From assembly GCF_041435095.1 (NCBI RefSeq), contig NZ_CP108025.1:3472001-3536000 (forward strand): a DNA stretch of 64,000 bases, written 5' to 3'. Positions 44,091-52,836 of the stretch are shown here, one piece after another. The DNA is from Kitasatospora sp. NBC_00315 (GTDB lineage Bacteria > Actinomycetota > Actinomycetes > Streptomycetales > Streptomycetaceae). The notes beneath the pieces were generated by a model. The model searched no databases and had not been told where the DNA came from. It saw only the letters and a list, made by a program, of their open reading frames with translations. The position numbers and the translations under genes are program-made. Position 1 is the stretch's first letter, and each line of letters begins with the position of its first letter.

Positions 44091-44588
44091 GTGGCAGATC
44101 ACGTGGAGCGCGTACTGGAGCAGTGGGGCGCCGAGCGCCCCGACCTGGACGTCTCACCGATGGCGGTGATCGGGCGGATGAAACGGCTCCACCAGCTGGT
44201 CGAGGCGGAACTGCGCCGCACCTTCGCCACCCACGGGCTGGACACCCCGTCCTTCGACGTGCTCGCCACGCTGCGCCGCAGCGGCCCGCCGTACAGCCTC
44301 ACCCCCGCCGCGCTGATGCGCAGCGCCATGGTCACCTCCGGGGCCATCACCCAGCGCCTGGACCGGCTGGAGGGCCGGGGCCTGGTCGCCCGCACCCCCA
44401 GCACGACCGACGGACGGGGCGTCCACGTCACCCTCACCGAGGACGGCCGGGCGCTGATCGACCGGGCGCTGCCCGACCACGTCGCCACCGAGCACCGCCT
44501 GCTCGCCGGCATCGACGCCGACCGCCGCGACGCCCTCGCCCGGACCCTCCGCGAGCTCCTGGAGTCCCTCGGCGACCGAACGGACTGA
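44091..44588 (+). CDS. MarR-family regulator
   Basis: A 165-residue winged-helix protein with recognition region RSAMVTSGAITQRLDRLEGRGLVARTPSTTDGRGVHVTLTEDG. It is clearly related to TamR at 2667-3164: same length and matching N-terminal phrase ERPDLDVSPMAVIGRMKRL versus ERPDLDVEPLEVLSRVSRL. The operators of the two regulators are different (TTGCTTAG arms here, TCTCGA/TCAAGA there). It probably represses itself and the divergent EamA transporter, with induction by the transported compound. GTG 44091 has no ribosome site and fits a leaderless start. Confidence 0.9.
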   Translation: MADHVERVLEQWGAERPDLDVSPMAVIGRMKRLHQLVEAELRRTFATHGLDTPSFDVLATLRRSGPPYSLTPAALMRSAMVTSGAITQRLDRLEGRGLVARTPSTTDGRGVHVTLTEDGRALIDRALPDHVATEHRLLAGIDADRRDALARTLRELLESLGDRTD

Positions 44589-44702
44589 TCCGGCACCCGC
44601 GGCGCCGCGCTCCCCGCGGGCTCTCCCTCTCAGGCGCTCCCACCGGCCCGCTCCCACCGGCGCGCTCTCACCGGCCTGCTCCCGCCCGCGCCGGAACCGG
44701 CA

Positions 44703-44735
44703 CTGCCGCGCCGTCCGGGGAGGACGGCGCGGCAG
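44703..44735 (-). terminator. Hairpin terminator downstream of the large surface-protein gene
   Basis: A perfect 14-bp stem (44703-44716 with 44722-44735), loop gggga, lies 17 bases beyond the stop of the minus-strand gene and can also serve marR from the other side. Confidence 0.8.
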
Positions 44736-44752
44736 GTACGGGCGGCTGGGCG

Positions 44753-47700
44753 TCAGGCCGTGAAGTAGCCGTTCAGATCGGCGATCACGTAGGCGTCGCC
44801 CATGTGGTTGTAGATGGTCACCCGACCGTCCACCACCGGGACGACCACCAGGTTGGCGGTGGTCTGCCCGGCCGTGAAGTTGAGGTTCGAGACGCCGGGG
44901 CGCTCGATCCCGTGCGGGTGGACCGTCAGGTGGCTGTCCTGCGTGGGTGCGGTGACCGTGACGTTCAGCACCACCGCGGTCACCCCGGTCAGCGGCACGC
45001 CCTCGACCCCGGTCACCGCGAAGCTGACGACGCCGTCCGTGCCCACCGCCCCGGCGCGGGCGCCGGCCCCGTAGCGGGTGTCCAGCAGGCGCACCGGCGT
45101 GGACGAGGAGAACGTCGCCCCGGTGGCGGAGTAGTAGCCGGTGACGTCCGCGATCAGGTCGACCGAGGCCGAGAAGTTGCGCAGATCCACCTTGCCGTTC
45201 ACGACCGGGACCGTCACCAGGTTCGGCACGATCTGCCCGGCCGTGAAGTTGAGGTTCGACACGTCCGGCACCGGCTGCCCGTCCGGGTACACCGTCACAT
45301 GGCCCGCATCGGTCGGGTACACGGCCGTCACGTTCATCACCACACCGGTCACGCCGGTGGCGGGGATGCCGTTCACGCCCGCCACCTGCAGCGTCACCAC
45401 ACCGTCCCGGCCGATCCGCCCCTGCTTGGCCCCGACCCCGGACCGGGTGTCCAGGAAGCGGGACGGGGTGATCGTGGTCAGCGCGGAGCCGGTGGCCGCG
45501 TCGGTGTAGTACCCCGTGACGTCGGCGAGCAGGTCGACCGACGTCGAGGCGTTGCGCAGATCCACCTTGCCGTTCACGACCGGGACCGTCACCAGGTTCG
45601 GCACGATCTGCCCGGCCGTGAAGTTGAGGTTCGACACGTCCGGCACCGGCTGCCCGTCCGGATAGACCGTCACATGGCCCGCGTCCGAGGGCGAGACGGC
45701 GGTCACGTTCATCACCACCGCGGTCACCCCGGTGGCCGGCACGCCCTTCACGCCCGCCACCTGCAGCGCCACCACACCGCCCCAGCCGATCCGCCCCTGC
45801 GCGGCCCCGACCCCGGACCGGGTGTCCAGGAAGCGGGACGGGGTGATCGGCACGAACCGGCTCTTCGCCGTGGCCACGGCCGGCGTGACGGTGTACGCCC
45901 TGGGCAGGTAGCCCGGCGAGGCGACCCCGCCGGTGTACCCGATGCCGTCGAGCACCACGTCGTACGTCCCCGGCTCCAGCCCGTTGGTGTCGACCAGCAC
46001 GTCGAGCGAGGTGCCGTCGGCGCTCACCGAGAGCGGCGACATGACCGGCTGGCTGCTGCTCCAGGTGTCACTGCGGGACAGCTTCACCTTGGTACCCAGG
46101 GTCAGTCCGGTACCGCGGACCACGGCCTGGGTCCGCGTCCCGGCGACGCCGGTGGCGGGGCTGACCGCGGTCGGCAACGAGCCGGCCGGACGGGTGCAGC
46201 CGGTGTCGCAGAGCCCCTGCATGCTGTACTCGACCGGCGTCGCCGCCTTGGCCGCGCTCACCAGCAGGACGGCCTGCTCGGCCGGGGAGTTGGCGTCGCT
46301 CTGGCAGCGGGCGCCGAAGGTGCCGTACGAGCTGCCGCACTGGTACCCGAGATAGGAGTTGTCGCCCCACTTGGAACTGCTCAGCAGGCTCACGGCGGGA
46401 GTGTCGACACCGGTGCTGCTGGTGGTACCGACGACGTTGAAGGCCTGCGAGGGCTTCACGTCGAGCACGGCGCAGTAGGCGGACGAGGACTCGGTGAGCG
46501 TCCCGCTGCGCAGCGGGAAGCCGCCGACCGAGACCGGGTGGGCGGTGCATTCCGGCGCCCAGCCGGCTGCCGTACCGACCTTCCAGGTGTCCACGTTGGC
46601 GTGGACGGCCGTGCCCTGGTAGCCGGAGGCGACCACGACCGCGACGTAGGAGGTCGAGCCGGTGACCCGGCAGGAGAGACCCCACTGCCGACAGAGCACG
46701 TTGCCGCCGGCGTCCACGGCCATCAGCAGCGTGGAGGCGTCGTACCGCGACCCCAGGGTGCGCGCGCTCAGCCAGAACCGGTCCGTGGTCGCCGCGGCGA
46801 CCCGGATGCAGCGGGCGTCCAGCGCGGAGGTCAGGTCGAGCGCCGTGGAGCGGCCGCCGACCGTCGTCGAAGCCGGAGCCGTGCAGCTCGCGGTGGGCGA
46901 GATGTCGCGCCGGACCAGCTTGTAGGTGTCCTCCCAGCCCGTGCCGACCAGCATCGCGGTGTACGGGACGCCGGCGCCGAGCACGCAGGTGGTGGTGGAG
47001 CTGCCGACGGTCGAGCAGACCTCCGTGCCCGCGGGGTCGACCAGCCGGACCGAGGCGTTGACCACGTTCTTGAGGTTGGCGTAGTCGAGCATCTCGGCGG
47101 TGGAGTGCCGGTCGGCCGGCAGGCTCAGGCAGACCTGCTGGACGGCCTGGGTCAGCGGGACCTCCGCACCCCAGGAACCGTCGAACCCGGACTGCGGCCA
47201 GGCGGTGCAGCCGGCCGCCTCACCGGTGCGGTGGATCACCAGCTGGTAGGCCTTGGACGCGGTGCCGCTCAGCACCGCGCGGAACGGCGCGGTACCGGTC
47301 AGCTTGCAGACGGCGTACGAGTAACCACCGTTGTCGCACTGCTTGGCGCCGGACGCGTCATCGACCTCGACGCCGACGGAGGCGCCGTCGGCCGGCGGCC
47401 GGTTCAGCAGGTAGACGCCCTTCCCGGAGGCGGTCGGCAGGGTCAGGCAGAGCTGCTGCCCGGGCCCGCCGAAGGTGCCCGTGGCCGCACCGGTCACCAG
47501 GCCGTCGTCGGCGGCCGCGACGCAGCCCCGGGTCTCCTTGGCCGAATGGAAGGCCATGCCGAAGGCGCCGGCGGCGGTGTTCCTGGCCTCGACCACCCAG
47601 AGGTAGTCACCGGGCGTCAGGTCACAGGATCCGAGGTAGCAGTTGGCCACCGGAGCGGTGCCGTCGGCGTTGTACAGCCCTCCGGAGAGGGCGGCACCGG

Positions 47701-48820
47701 TGCTCACCGGGCCGAAGCCGTAGCGGGCGGGCGCCGGCACCCGAAGGGTGCGGCAGCGCGCCGTGGGGCTCAGGTCGGGCGAGACGCCGAACGCCTGCGG
47801 CTCCACCGGTGCGCAGCCCTCCGGCCGGGAGAGCCGCGCCGCGGTGAAGTCGTACTCCTGCGCCGTCCCGGAGGACTGCTGGACCGTCACCCGGAACGGC
47901 GCGCTGCCGGTGAGCAGGCAGTCGAGACCGTTGCCGGTGTCGTTGCGGGAGGTGCAGACCTCCTTGCCGGTGGCGTCGTAGACGGTCTGGACGACCTGGT
48001 AGGTGGAGGCGTAGCTGCGCAGCAGGTCGCCCGAGGCCAGATCCAGGGTGTAGCAGTCACCCGCCGAGCCGGTCGGCAGCGATCCGTGGAACACGGTCGG
48101 CGCACCGAGCGTGCGGTCCCCGGCACCCACCGCCCGGCAGGCGGCGGACAGCAGCGGCAGGTACGAGAGCGACACGCCGGTCACCATGCCGTTGCCGTCC
48201 CTGACCTGCAGGGCGTACGTACCGGCCTGGCTGGTGGCGCAGCGCAGCACGCCGTACCCGTAGCCCGCACCGAGGGGGTTCTCACAGGCCACGTCGGTGC
48301 CGTCCGGCGCTACCAGCTTGGGGTAGATCCAGCCCTGGGCGGCGATGACCTGGAGCATGACCAGGTCCTTCGGCTGCGGCAGGGTGAGCGTGAGGGCGGC
48401 GGTCGCGTACGGCTCGACCGAGCAGGTGACGACCGTGCTCGGTGCCAGGCTCGCCGGGCAGGTACCCGCCGGGTCGCTCTGCTGGAGCGACCGTACGGCG
48501 GCGTCGTGCTCGGCCTTCGGGTCAACCCGGGGCGCGGCCTTGGGCTCCGTCTTCGGTCCGGCCGGTGCGGTGGCGGCCCCCTGGGCGCCGGCCGCCGGAC
48601 TCGCGGCCGCACTCGGGGCCGAGGTCGCGGCCGGGCTGCCCGCGTCGGCCCCCGGCTGCGGCGCACTCGCGGCCGCGGGGCGCGCCGGCGCGGCGTACGC
48701 GGGAGCGGTCTGGCTCACCAACGAGGCCAGGACCGCGACCAGCAGGGCACCGGAGGCGACCACGCCGCCGCCTCTCCCCCGTCTGTGCCGCGTTCTTCTG
48801 CCGATCGGCAGCAGGTTCAT
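44753..48820 (-). CDS. Large secreted repeat protein with C-terminal DTR-type domains
   Basis: A 1355-residue exported protein. The signal peptide is VVASGALLVAVLASLVSQTAPAYA, then an Ala/Pro-rich region to about 110. Residues about 110-870 are Cys-rich beta-type sequence, apparently a degenerate repeating unit of about 110-130 residues with paired Cys. An IPT/TIG-like domain (PTAVSPATGVAGTRTQAVVRGTGLTLGTKV) lies at about 870-985. Three C-terminal repeats start near 990, 1117 and 1240, each with (P)SRFLDTRSG or VRLLDTRYG, SNLNFTAGQ, and a closing VDL(L/I)ADVTGYY. Repeats one and two share a 111-bp identical DNA stretch. No LPxTG or membrane anchor ends the protein. Likely surface or secreted; function unknown. 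Confidence 0.87.
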   Translation of the reverse strand: MNLLPIGRRTRHRRGRGGGVVASGALLVAVLASLVSQTAPAYAAPARPAAASAPQPGADAGSPAATSAPSAAASPAAGAQGAATAPAGPKTEPKAAPRVDPKAEHDAAVRSLQQSDPAGTCPASLAPSTVVTCSVEPYATAALTLTLPQPKDLVMLQVIAAQGWIYPKLVAPDGTDVACENPLGAGYGYGVLRCATSQAGTYALQVRDGNGMVTGVSLSYLPLLSAACRAVGAGDRTLGAPTVFHGSLPTGSAGDCYTLDLASGDLLRSYASTYQVVQTVYDATGKEVCTSRNDTGNGLDCLLTGSAPFRVTVQQSSGTAQEYDFTAARLSRPEGCAPVEPQAFGVSPDLSPTARCRTLRVPAPARYGFGPVSTGAALSGGLYNADGTAPVANCYLGSCDLTPGDYLWVVEARNTAAGAFGMAFHSAKETRGCVAAADDGLVTGAATGTFGGPGQQLCLTLPTASGKGVYLLNRPPADGASVGVEVDDASGAKQCDNGGYSYAVCKLTGTAPFRAVLSGTASKAYQLVIHRTGEAAGCTAWPQSGFDGSWGAEVPLTQAVQQVCLSLPADRHSTAEMLDYANLKNVVNASVRLVDPAGTEVCSTVGSSTTTCVLGAGVPYTAMLVGTGWEDTYKLVRRDISPTASCTAPASTTVGGRSTALDLTSALDARCIRVAAATTDRFWLSARTLGSRYDASTLLMAVDAGGNVLCRQWGLSCRVTGSTSYVAVVVASGYQGTAVHANVDTWKVGTAAGWAPECTAHPVSVGGFPLRSGTLTESSSAYCAVLDVKPSQAFNVVGTTSSTGVDTPAVSLLSSSKWGDNSYLGYQCGSSYGTFGARCQSDANSPAEQAVLLVSAAKAATPVEYSMQGLCDTGCTRPAGSLPTAVSPATGVAGTRTQAVVRGTGLTLGTKVKLSRSDTWSSSQPVMSPLSVSADGTSLDVLVDTNGLEPGTYDVVLDGIGYTGGVASPGYLPRAYTVTPAVATAKSRFVPITPSRFLDTRSGVGAAQGRIGWGGVVALQVAGVKGVPATGVTAVVMNVTAVSPSDAGHVTVYPDGQPVPDVSNLNFTAGQIVPNLVTVPVVNGKVDLRNASTSVDLLADVTGYYTDAATGSALTTITPSRFLDTRSGVGAKQGRIGRDGVVTLQVAGVNGIPATGVTGVVMNVTAVYPTDAGHVTVYPDGQPVPDVSNLNFTAGQIVPNLVTVPVVNGKVDLRNFSASVDLIADVTGYYSATGATFSSSTPVRLLDTRYGAGARAGAVGTDGVVSFAVTGVEGVPLTGVTAVVLNVTVTAPTQDSHLTVHPHGIERPGVSNLNFTAGQTTANLVVVPVVDGRVTIYNHMGDAYVIADLNGYFTA

Positions 48821-49118
48821 GCACTCCCCCAGTTCGAGCAGGCCCGACTCCTATGACCATCAAAGGAGTTATCGAGCAGGCGGAGTCTAGCCAATCGCGT
48901 ACGTACCTACCGGACCGGACGACGGCCGACGGTACGGAGCCGACGCGCCACAGCCGCCGGGAGGCCGGAGTGCGACGCCGGGACCGCCTGTCGGAGCCGA
49001 CGGGCAGGTCGGCCTGCCGAGGGTGCCACGCGCCGGTCCGCCGTGCCACGGAGTTTTCCCGCCGCCCCACCGCCGGACGGCGGCCCCGCCGGATCGCGGC
49101 GGCACCGCCCGCAGCCGG

Positions 49119-49345
49119 TCAGCCGTGGCTGCCGGACCTGACCGCCCGGAACACCAGCCGGGTGCCGCGATCGAGAAGCGGCACGATCACCAGGTTCGGC
49201 ACGGTCTGCCCCGCCCGGTAGTTGACGTGCGACGTGGTCGGCCGCCGGACGCCCTCCGGGTACGCGCGGAACGACCCGTGGACGCGGACCGCCCGGCCCT
49301 CGGTCGTCCGGGCGACGGAGCCACCCGGGAGCACCGGGCAGGATC
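49119..49345 (-). pseudogene. Relic of a DTR-type repeat domain
   Basis: In one minus-strand frame the stretch reads HGSFRAYPEGVRRPTTS, HVNYRAGQTVPNLVIVPLLD and ends RSGSHG. This matches the segment HVTVYPDGQPVPDVSNLNF and AGQIVPNLVTVPVVN found in each C-terminal repeat of the large neighbouring protein. There is no start codon of its own: the frame continues upstream into tRNA-Ala and its hairpin. It lacks the DTR half and the closing GYY. I read it as the decayed 3' end of a second gene of this family. The boundaries are approximate. Confidence 0.6.
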
Positions 49346-49383
49346 CGGAGCAGTTGCTGTACGCCACTGCCGCGGGGACGAAC

Positions 49384-49417
49384 AAAGGCCCTCCCGGGAA
49401 CTCCCGGGAGGGCCTTT
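49384..49417. terminator. Terminator of tRNA-Ala
   Basis: A perfect 15-bp stem (49384-49398 with 49403-49417) with AAA/TTT ends lies 9 bases beyond the tRNA on the minus strand. Confidence 0.85.
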
Positions 49418-49424
49418 GACATTG

Positions 49425-49500
<76 letters not shown>

Positions 49501-49593
49501 AACGAGAAGAAACTTTAGCACCTTCCGGGAGTGCTCCGTGACCATTGCCGCCCGGAGCGCCCAGGTGGGGCGTGGGGCGCTCCGGCGACGGGG

Positions 49594-50862
49594 TCATTCG
49601 TTGGCGGCGCGGGGGCGGCTGTCGTAGCCGTCCTCGGCGGGTGCCCCGGGTGCGGCCGACCCGGCGGGGGGTTCGGCGTACTGGTCGAAGAGCGGGGTGT
49701 TGCGGGGCTCAGCCGGTCGGCCGGCGTTCCAGGTGCCGGGGGCGCCCAGGTCGAGGCCCCTGCTGACCCGGGGGGCCACGGGGGCGGTGACGTAGGTCGG
49801 CAGCGGGACGGGGACGGGCTCCCAGGAGTCGGGGCCCGCGGCGGCGCGTTCGCGCATGCCGTCGACCCACTCCTCGTGGTCGGTGGCCTCGACGAGAGCG
49901 GAGGCCGCCGTGCCGGGCCGGGCTCCGTGCGGGGCCGGGTCGGCGGCGATCCGCAGGTGCGGGCGGCCGCGGTCGGCGGCGTGGGCCGCGTCGTGCGGGG
50001 GCTCGCCGGTGGAGTCCCGGCGGTCGGGCCGGACGCCGCGCGGGCGCGCCCCGACGGCCGGACGCGGCTCGGGGCGGGCCTCGGCGGCGGGGCCGCCCTC
50101 CGCCCGGCGACGCTCGCGCTGCCGCAGATGCTCGGCCGCCTGGGCCGCCCTGGTCCGGTCGATCTTGACCTCGTAGCGCTGGCGCTCCAGCCGGCGCAGG
50201 TGGCCGATGTAGAGGGTCAGCAGGGCGGCGGGCAGCGCCGGGGCCCAGAGGAAGGCGATACCTGCCACGGCCGCGAAGATCGCGCCGAGCGCGAAGGCCA
50301 GGAAGAGCACGCTGACCATCCGGCGCCTGCGGGCCAGCAACCGGGCACGCCGCTCGACCCCGGCGCGGCGCTCGCCCGGGAGCTCGGCGGCGCGGTCGGT
50401 GGCACGGTCGGGGATGCGGCCGGTGGCGCGATCCACGCTCTGCGCCGTCCGCTCGGCGGCCGGAGCGAACTGCTCCGTCCGGGCGGCCGGGAGGGCGGGC
50501 CCGCCCGCGGTGCCGTCGTCGGACGCGCCGTCGTCGGACGCGTCGGAGTCGGCCGTCCAGGAGCCGGCCGGTCCGGGGCCCGCGTCCGCCTCCGCGGACG
50601 GATCGCCGCCGCAGGGGTCACCGACGGCCGGATCGTCCGGGGTCCGGTCGTCCGGGGTCTGGTCGTCGCGCGTTTCGTCGCCAAGGGCCCGGGATGCCCG
50701 CCGCTCCATCGCCGAACGCCCGGCCAGCAGGCGGATGGCGGTGCTGAAGCGTTCCGTCGGGCGCGCCTCGTTGAGCTCGTCCTGCCTGCGGAGCCACATC
50801 GGCACCAGATAGGCGGCCCAGGCCCCTACGATGACCGCGTAGATAAGGCCGCTACTGCTCAC
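49594..50862 (-). CDS. sepX: Cell-division membrane protein SepX (GlpR-like)
   Basis: A 422-residue membrane protein. The N terminus SSSGLIYAVIVGAWAAYLVPMWLRR, then QDELNEARPTERFSTAIRLLAGR, matches SepX of Streptomyces, a divisome-stabilising protein, and GlpR of corynebacteria as I remember them. One helix is at about 5-22 and a helical pair at about 181-222 (MVSVLFLAFALGAIFAAVAGIAFLW, ALPAALLTLYIGHL). The linker and the C-terminal 190 residues are charged and disordered. GTG 50862 follows TACGGT by 7 bases, suggesting leaderless expression. It lies downstream of the galU-moeA-moaC-mogA-rimJ genes, the conserved neighbourhood of GlpR and Glp. Confidence 0.85.
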   Translation of the reverse strand: MSSSGLIYAVIVGAWAAYLVPMWLRRQDELNEARPTERFSTAIRLLAGRSAMERRASRALGDETRDDQTPDDRTPDDPAVGDPCGGDPSAEADAGPGPAGSWTADSDASDDGASDDGTAGGPALPAARTEQFAPAAERTAQSVDRATGRIPDRATDRAAELPGERRAGVERRARLLARRRRMVSVLFLAFALGAIFAAVAGIAFLWAPALPAALLTLYIGHLRRLERQRYEVKIDRTRAAQAAEHLRQRERRRAEGGPAAEARPEPRPAVGARPRGVRPDRRDSTGEPPHDAAHAADRGRPHLRIAADPAPHGARPGTAASALVEATDHEEWVDGMRERAAAGPDSWEPVPVPLPTYVTAPVAPRVSRGLDLGAPGTWNAGRPAEPRNTPLFDQYAEPPAGSAAPGAPAEDGYDSRPRAANE

Positions 50863-50869
50863 GTTTCAC

Positions 50870-50875
50870 ACCGTA
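50870..50875 (-). promoter_or_regulatory. -10 element of sepX (leaderless)
   Basis: TACGGT on the minus strand ends 7 bases before GTG 50862. The rest of 50876-51012 is unusually AT-rich for this genome and holds no gene I can see. Confidence 0.55.
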
Positions 50876-51012
50876 CGGGCAGCGGGGAAGGGGCGGCAGC
50901 AATTTGGCGCGGCGTGTCGTGTGATCAAGCTGATTCTCCGACTATTTTGCCGGCTTTTGTGCCTGTCCGTGAGGACCCCGATGCCATATCGATATTCTTT
51001 TCGAACATATAT

Positions 51013-51639
51013 TCAATTACCGGCCTCGCGGCCCGATCTGATCGTCCGCCAGCGCTCCAGCATCCCCTCCGGAACCTCCTCGGCGGTGAGGACGTAGACC
51101 AGGTGGTCCCGCCAGTCCCCGTCGATGTGCAGATACCGGGGCCGCATTCCCTCCGACCGGAACCCGAGTTTCTCCACCACCCGACGGCTCGGCATGTTCT
51201 CGGGCCGGATGCAGACCTCGATCCGGTGCAGTCCGAGCACCCGGAAACAGTGGTCGACGGAAAGGGCCACCGCCGTCGGCATGATGCCCAGGCCCGCCAC
51301 CGCCTCGTCGATCCAGTAGCCCACGTTGGCCGAGCACATCGAGCCCCAGGTGATCCCGCCGACGGTCAGCTGGCCGGCGAGGCGGCCCTTGTGCAGGACG
51401 ACGAACGGCAGCATCCGCCCGGCCGAACCCTCGCCGCGCAGGTAGCGCACCATCTGCCGGTAGGTGGGCCTCGGCCCGCCGGGACGCCCGGCCGGCGAGG
51501 GCGGGACGGTCGCCTCCCAGCGTCTCAGCCAGTCCCGGTTGCGGCGGCTGACCTCCTGCCAGTCCCGCTGGTCACGAGCCCTGATGGGGCGCAGCGTGAC
51601 GTCCCCCTCGTGGAGTTCGACCGGCCAGCCGGCGTTCAG
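51013..51639 (-). CDS. RimJ/RimL-type GNAT acetyltransferase with probable CTG start
   Basis: A 208-residue GNAT protein. Conserved parts are VTLRPIRARDQRDWQEVSRRNRDWLRRWEAT, GQLTVGGITWGSMCSANVGYWID, the acetyl-CoA loop region GLGIMPTAVALSVDHCF, and LHRIEVCIRPENMPSRRVVEKLGFRSEG. The only ATG (51453) would delete the first conserved 62 residues. In the open frame back to the mogA stop there is no ATG, GTG or TTG. CTG 51639 has AGGAG 6 bases upstream and overlaps the mogA TGA (CTGA), so I take it as the start. It probably N-acetylates a protein; it lies in the sepX/glp locus. Confidence 0.85.
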   Translation of the reverse strand: MNAGWPVELHEGDVTLRPIRARDQRDWQEVSRRNRDWLRRWEATVPPSPAGRPGGPRPTYRQMVRYLRGEGSAGRMLPFVVLHKGRLAGQLTVGGITWGSMCSANVGYWIDEAVAGLGIMPTAVALSVDHCFRVLGLHRIEVCIRPENMPSRRVVEKLGFRSEGMRPRYLHIDGDWRDHLVYVLTAEEVPEGMLERWRTIRSGREAGN

Positions 51640-52172
51640 TGCGCGCTCCTGTCGGCTGCGTCGGGCGCGACGGCGGTGCCGGGTGCCTCGACGGCGTCGG
51701 GCCGGGGGTGGTCGCCGCCGGCGAGCTGGTCGACGGCGTGCCCGAGCAGCGGCGCGAGAACGGCCAGGCCGTCCTTGACGCCACCGGTCGAACCCGGCAG
51801 GTTGACGATCAGGGTACGTCCGGCGAGGCCCGCCAGCCCTCGGGACAGCGCCGAGGTCGGGACCTTCTCGCGGCCGTACGCCCTGATCGCCTCGGGGACG
51901 CCGGGGATCTGCCGGTCGATGACGCGGGCGGTCATCTCGGGGGTGAGGTCCATCGGTGAGATGCCGGTGCCGCCCGTGGTCAGCACGACGTCGTAGCCGG
52001 CGGCGACGGCCTCGCGCAGAGCGGCCTCGACCGGCTCCCCGTCGGGGACGACCCGCGGCCCGTCCGCCTCGAAGCCCATCGCGCGCAGGCCCGCCACCAG
52101 CAGCGGGCCGCCCTTGTCCTCGTACACCCCGGCCGAGGCGCGGTTGGAGACGGTCACCGCGAGGGCCCTCAT
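51636..52172 (-). CDS. mogA: Molybdopterin adenylyltransferase (MogA/MoaB family)
   Basis: The 178-residue protein has the molybdopterin-binding [15 protein letters not shown] motif and [20 protein letters not shown] of the MogA/MoaB fold. It should adenylate molybdopterin before metal insertion. The ATG overlaps the moaC stop (ATGA), and its own stop overlaps the CTG of the acetyltransferase gene. The last 25 residues are low complexity. It belongs to an operon-like run with moaC. Confidence 0.93.
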   Translation of the reverse strand: MRALAVTVSNRASAGVYEDKGGPLLVAGLRAMGFEADGPRVVPDGEPVEAALREAVAAGYDVVLTTGGTGISPMDLTPEMTARVIDRQIPGVPEAIRAYGREKVPTSALSRGLAGLAGRTLIVNLPGSTGGVKDGLAVLAPLLGHAVDQLAGGDHPRPDAVEAPGTAVAPDAADRSAH

Positions 52173-52672
52173 CGCGGGCCGTCCTCGTCGGCCGACCAGT
52201 CGCCGCTCTTGCCGCCGGTCTTGCTGAGCACCCGGACGTTCTCGATGGCGGCCGCCTTGTCGACGGCCTTGACCATGTCGATCACGGCGAGCCCGGCGAC
52301 CGCGACCGCGGTCAGGGCCTCCATCTCGACGCCGGTACGATCCGCCGTCCGCACCGTCGCGGTGATCTCGACGGCCTCGTCGGTGACCACGAGGTCGACC
52401 TTGACGCCGGAGATCGCGATCGGATGGCAGAGCGGGATCAGCTCCGGGGTCTTCTTGGCCCCCATGATCCCGGCGATCCGCGCGACCGCGAGGGCGTCGC
52501 CCTTCGGGACGCCCTCGCCGCGCAGCAGCTCGACCACCCGGGGGGCCACCCGGACCCGGCCGGCGGCCACGGCGGTCCGTACCGTGGTGGCCTTCTCGGA
52601 GACGTCGACCATGCGGGCGGCGCCGGCGGCATCGACGTGGGTGAGGCGATCGCCGGGTGGTGTGGTCGTCAC
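52169..52672 (-). CDS. moaC: Cyclic pyranopterin monophosphate synthase
   Basis: A 167-residue MoaC, which completes the first step of molybdenum cofactor synthesis. Signature parts are [43 protein letters not shown] (catalytic Lys and His), [26 protein letters not shown], and the terminal [11 protein letters not shown] 52672 has GGAG 5 bases upstream. No moaA, moaD or moaE is in this window, so the pathway must be completed elsewhere. Confidence 0.95.
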   Translation of the reverse strand: MTTTPPGDRLTHVDAAGAARMVDVSEKATTVRTAVAAGRVRVAPRVVELLRGEGVPKGDALAVARIAGIMGAKKTPELIPLCHPIAISGVKVDLVVTDEAVEITATVRTADRTGVEMEALTAVAVAGLAVIDMVKAVDKAAAIENVRVLSKTGGKSGDWSADEDGPR

Positions 52673-52836
52673 GGGTGCTCCAGGAGGACGGGTGGAATAC
52701 CGCGCTACCGTACCTCCCGGCCAGGCCGCCGGGTGGGACGGGCCAAGGCGTGGGCCGGTCTTCCGCGGACCGCTCGCGCGCAGGTCCGGGCCGGCGCCCC
52801 CGCGGCGGGGCGGCCCTGCCCGCCGACCCGCTCGGG

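Noticed and set aside
44006..48856. 1616-codon plus-strand frame antisense to the large surface-protein gene
   Set aside because: The minus-strand gene has a signal peptide and conserved repeats; the plus frame is His/Arg/Gly-rich shadow sequence.
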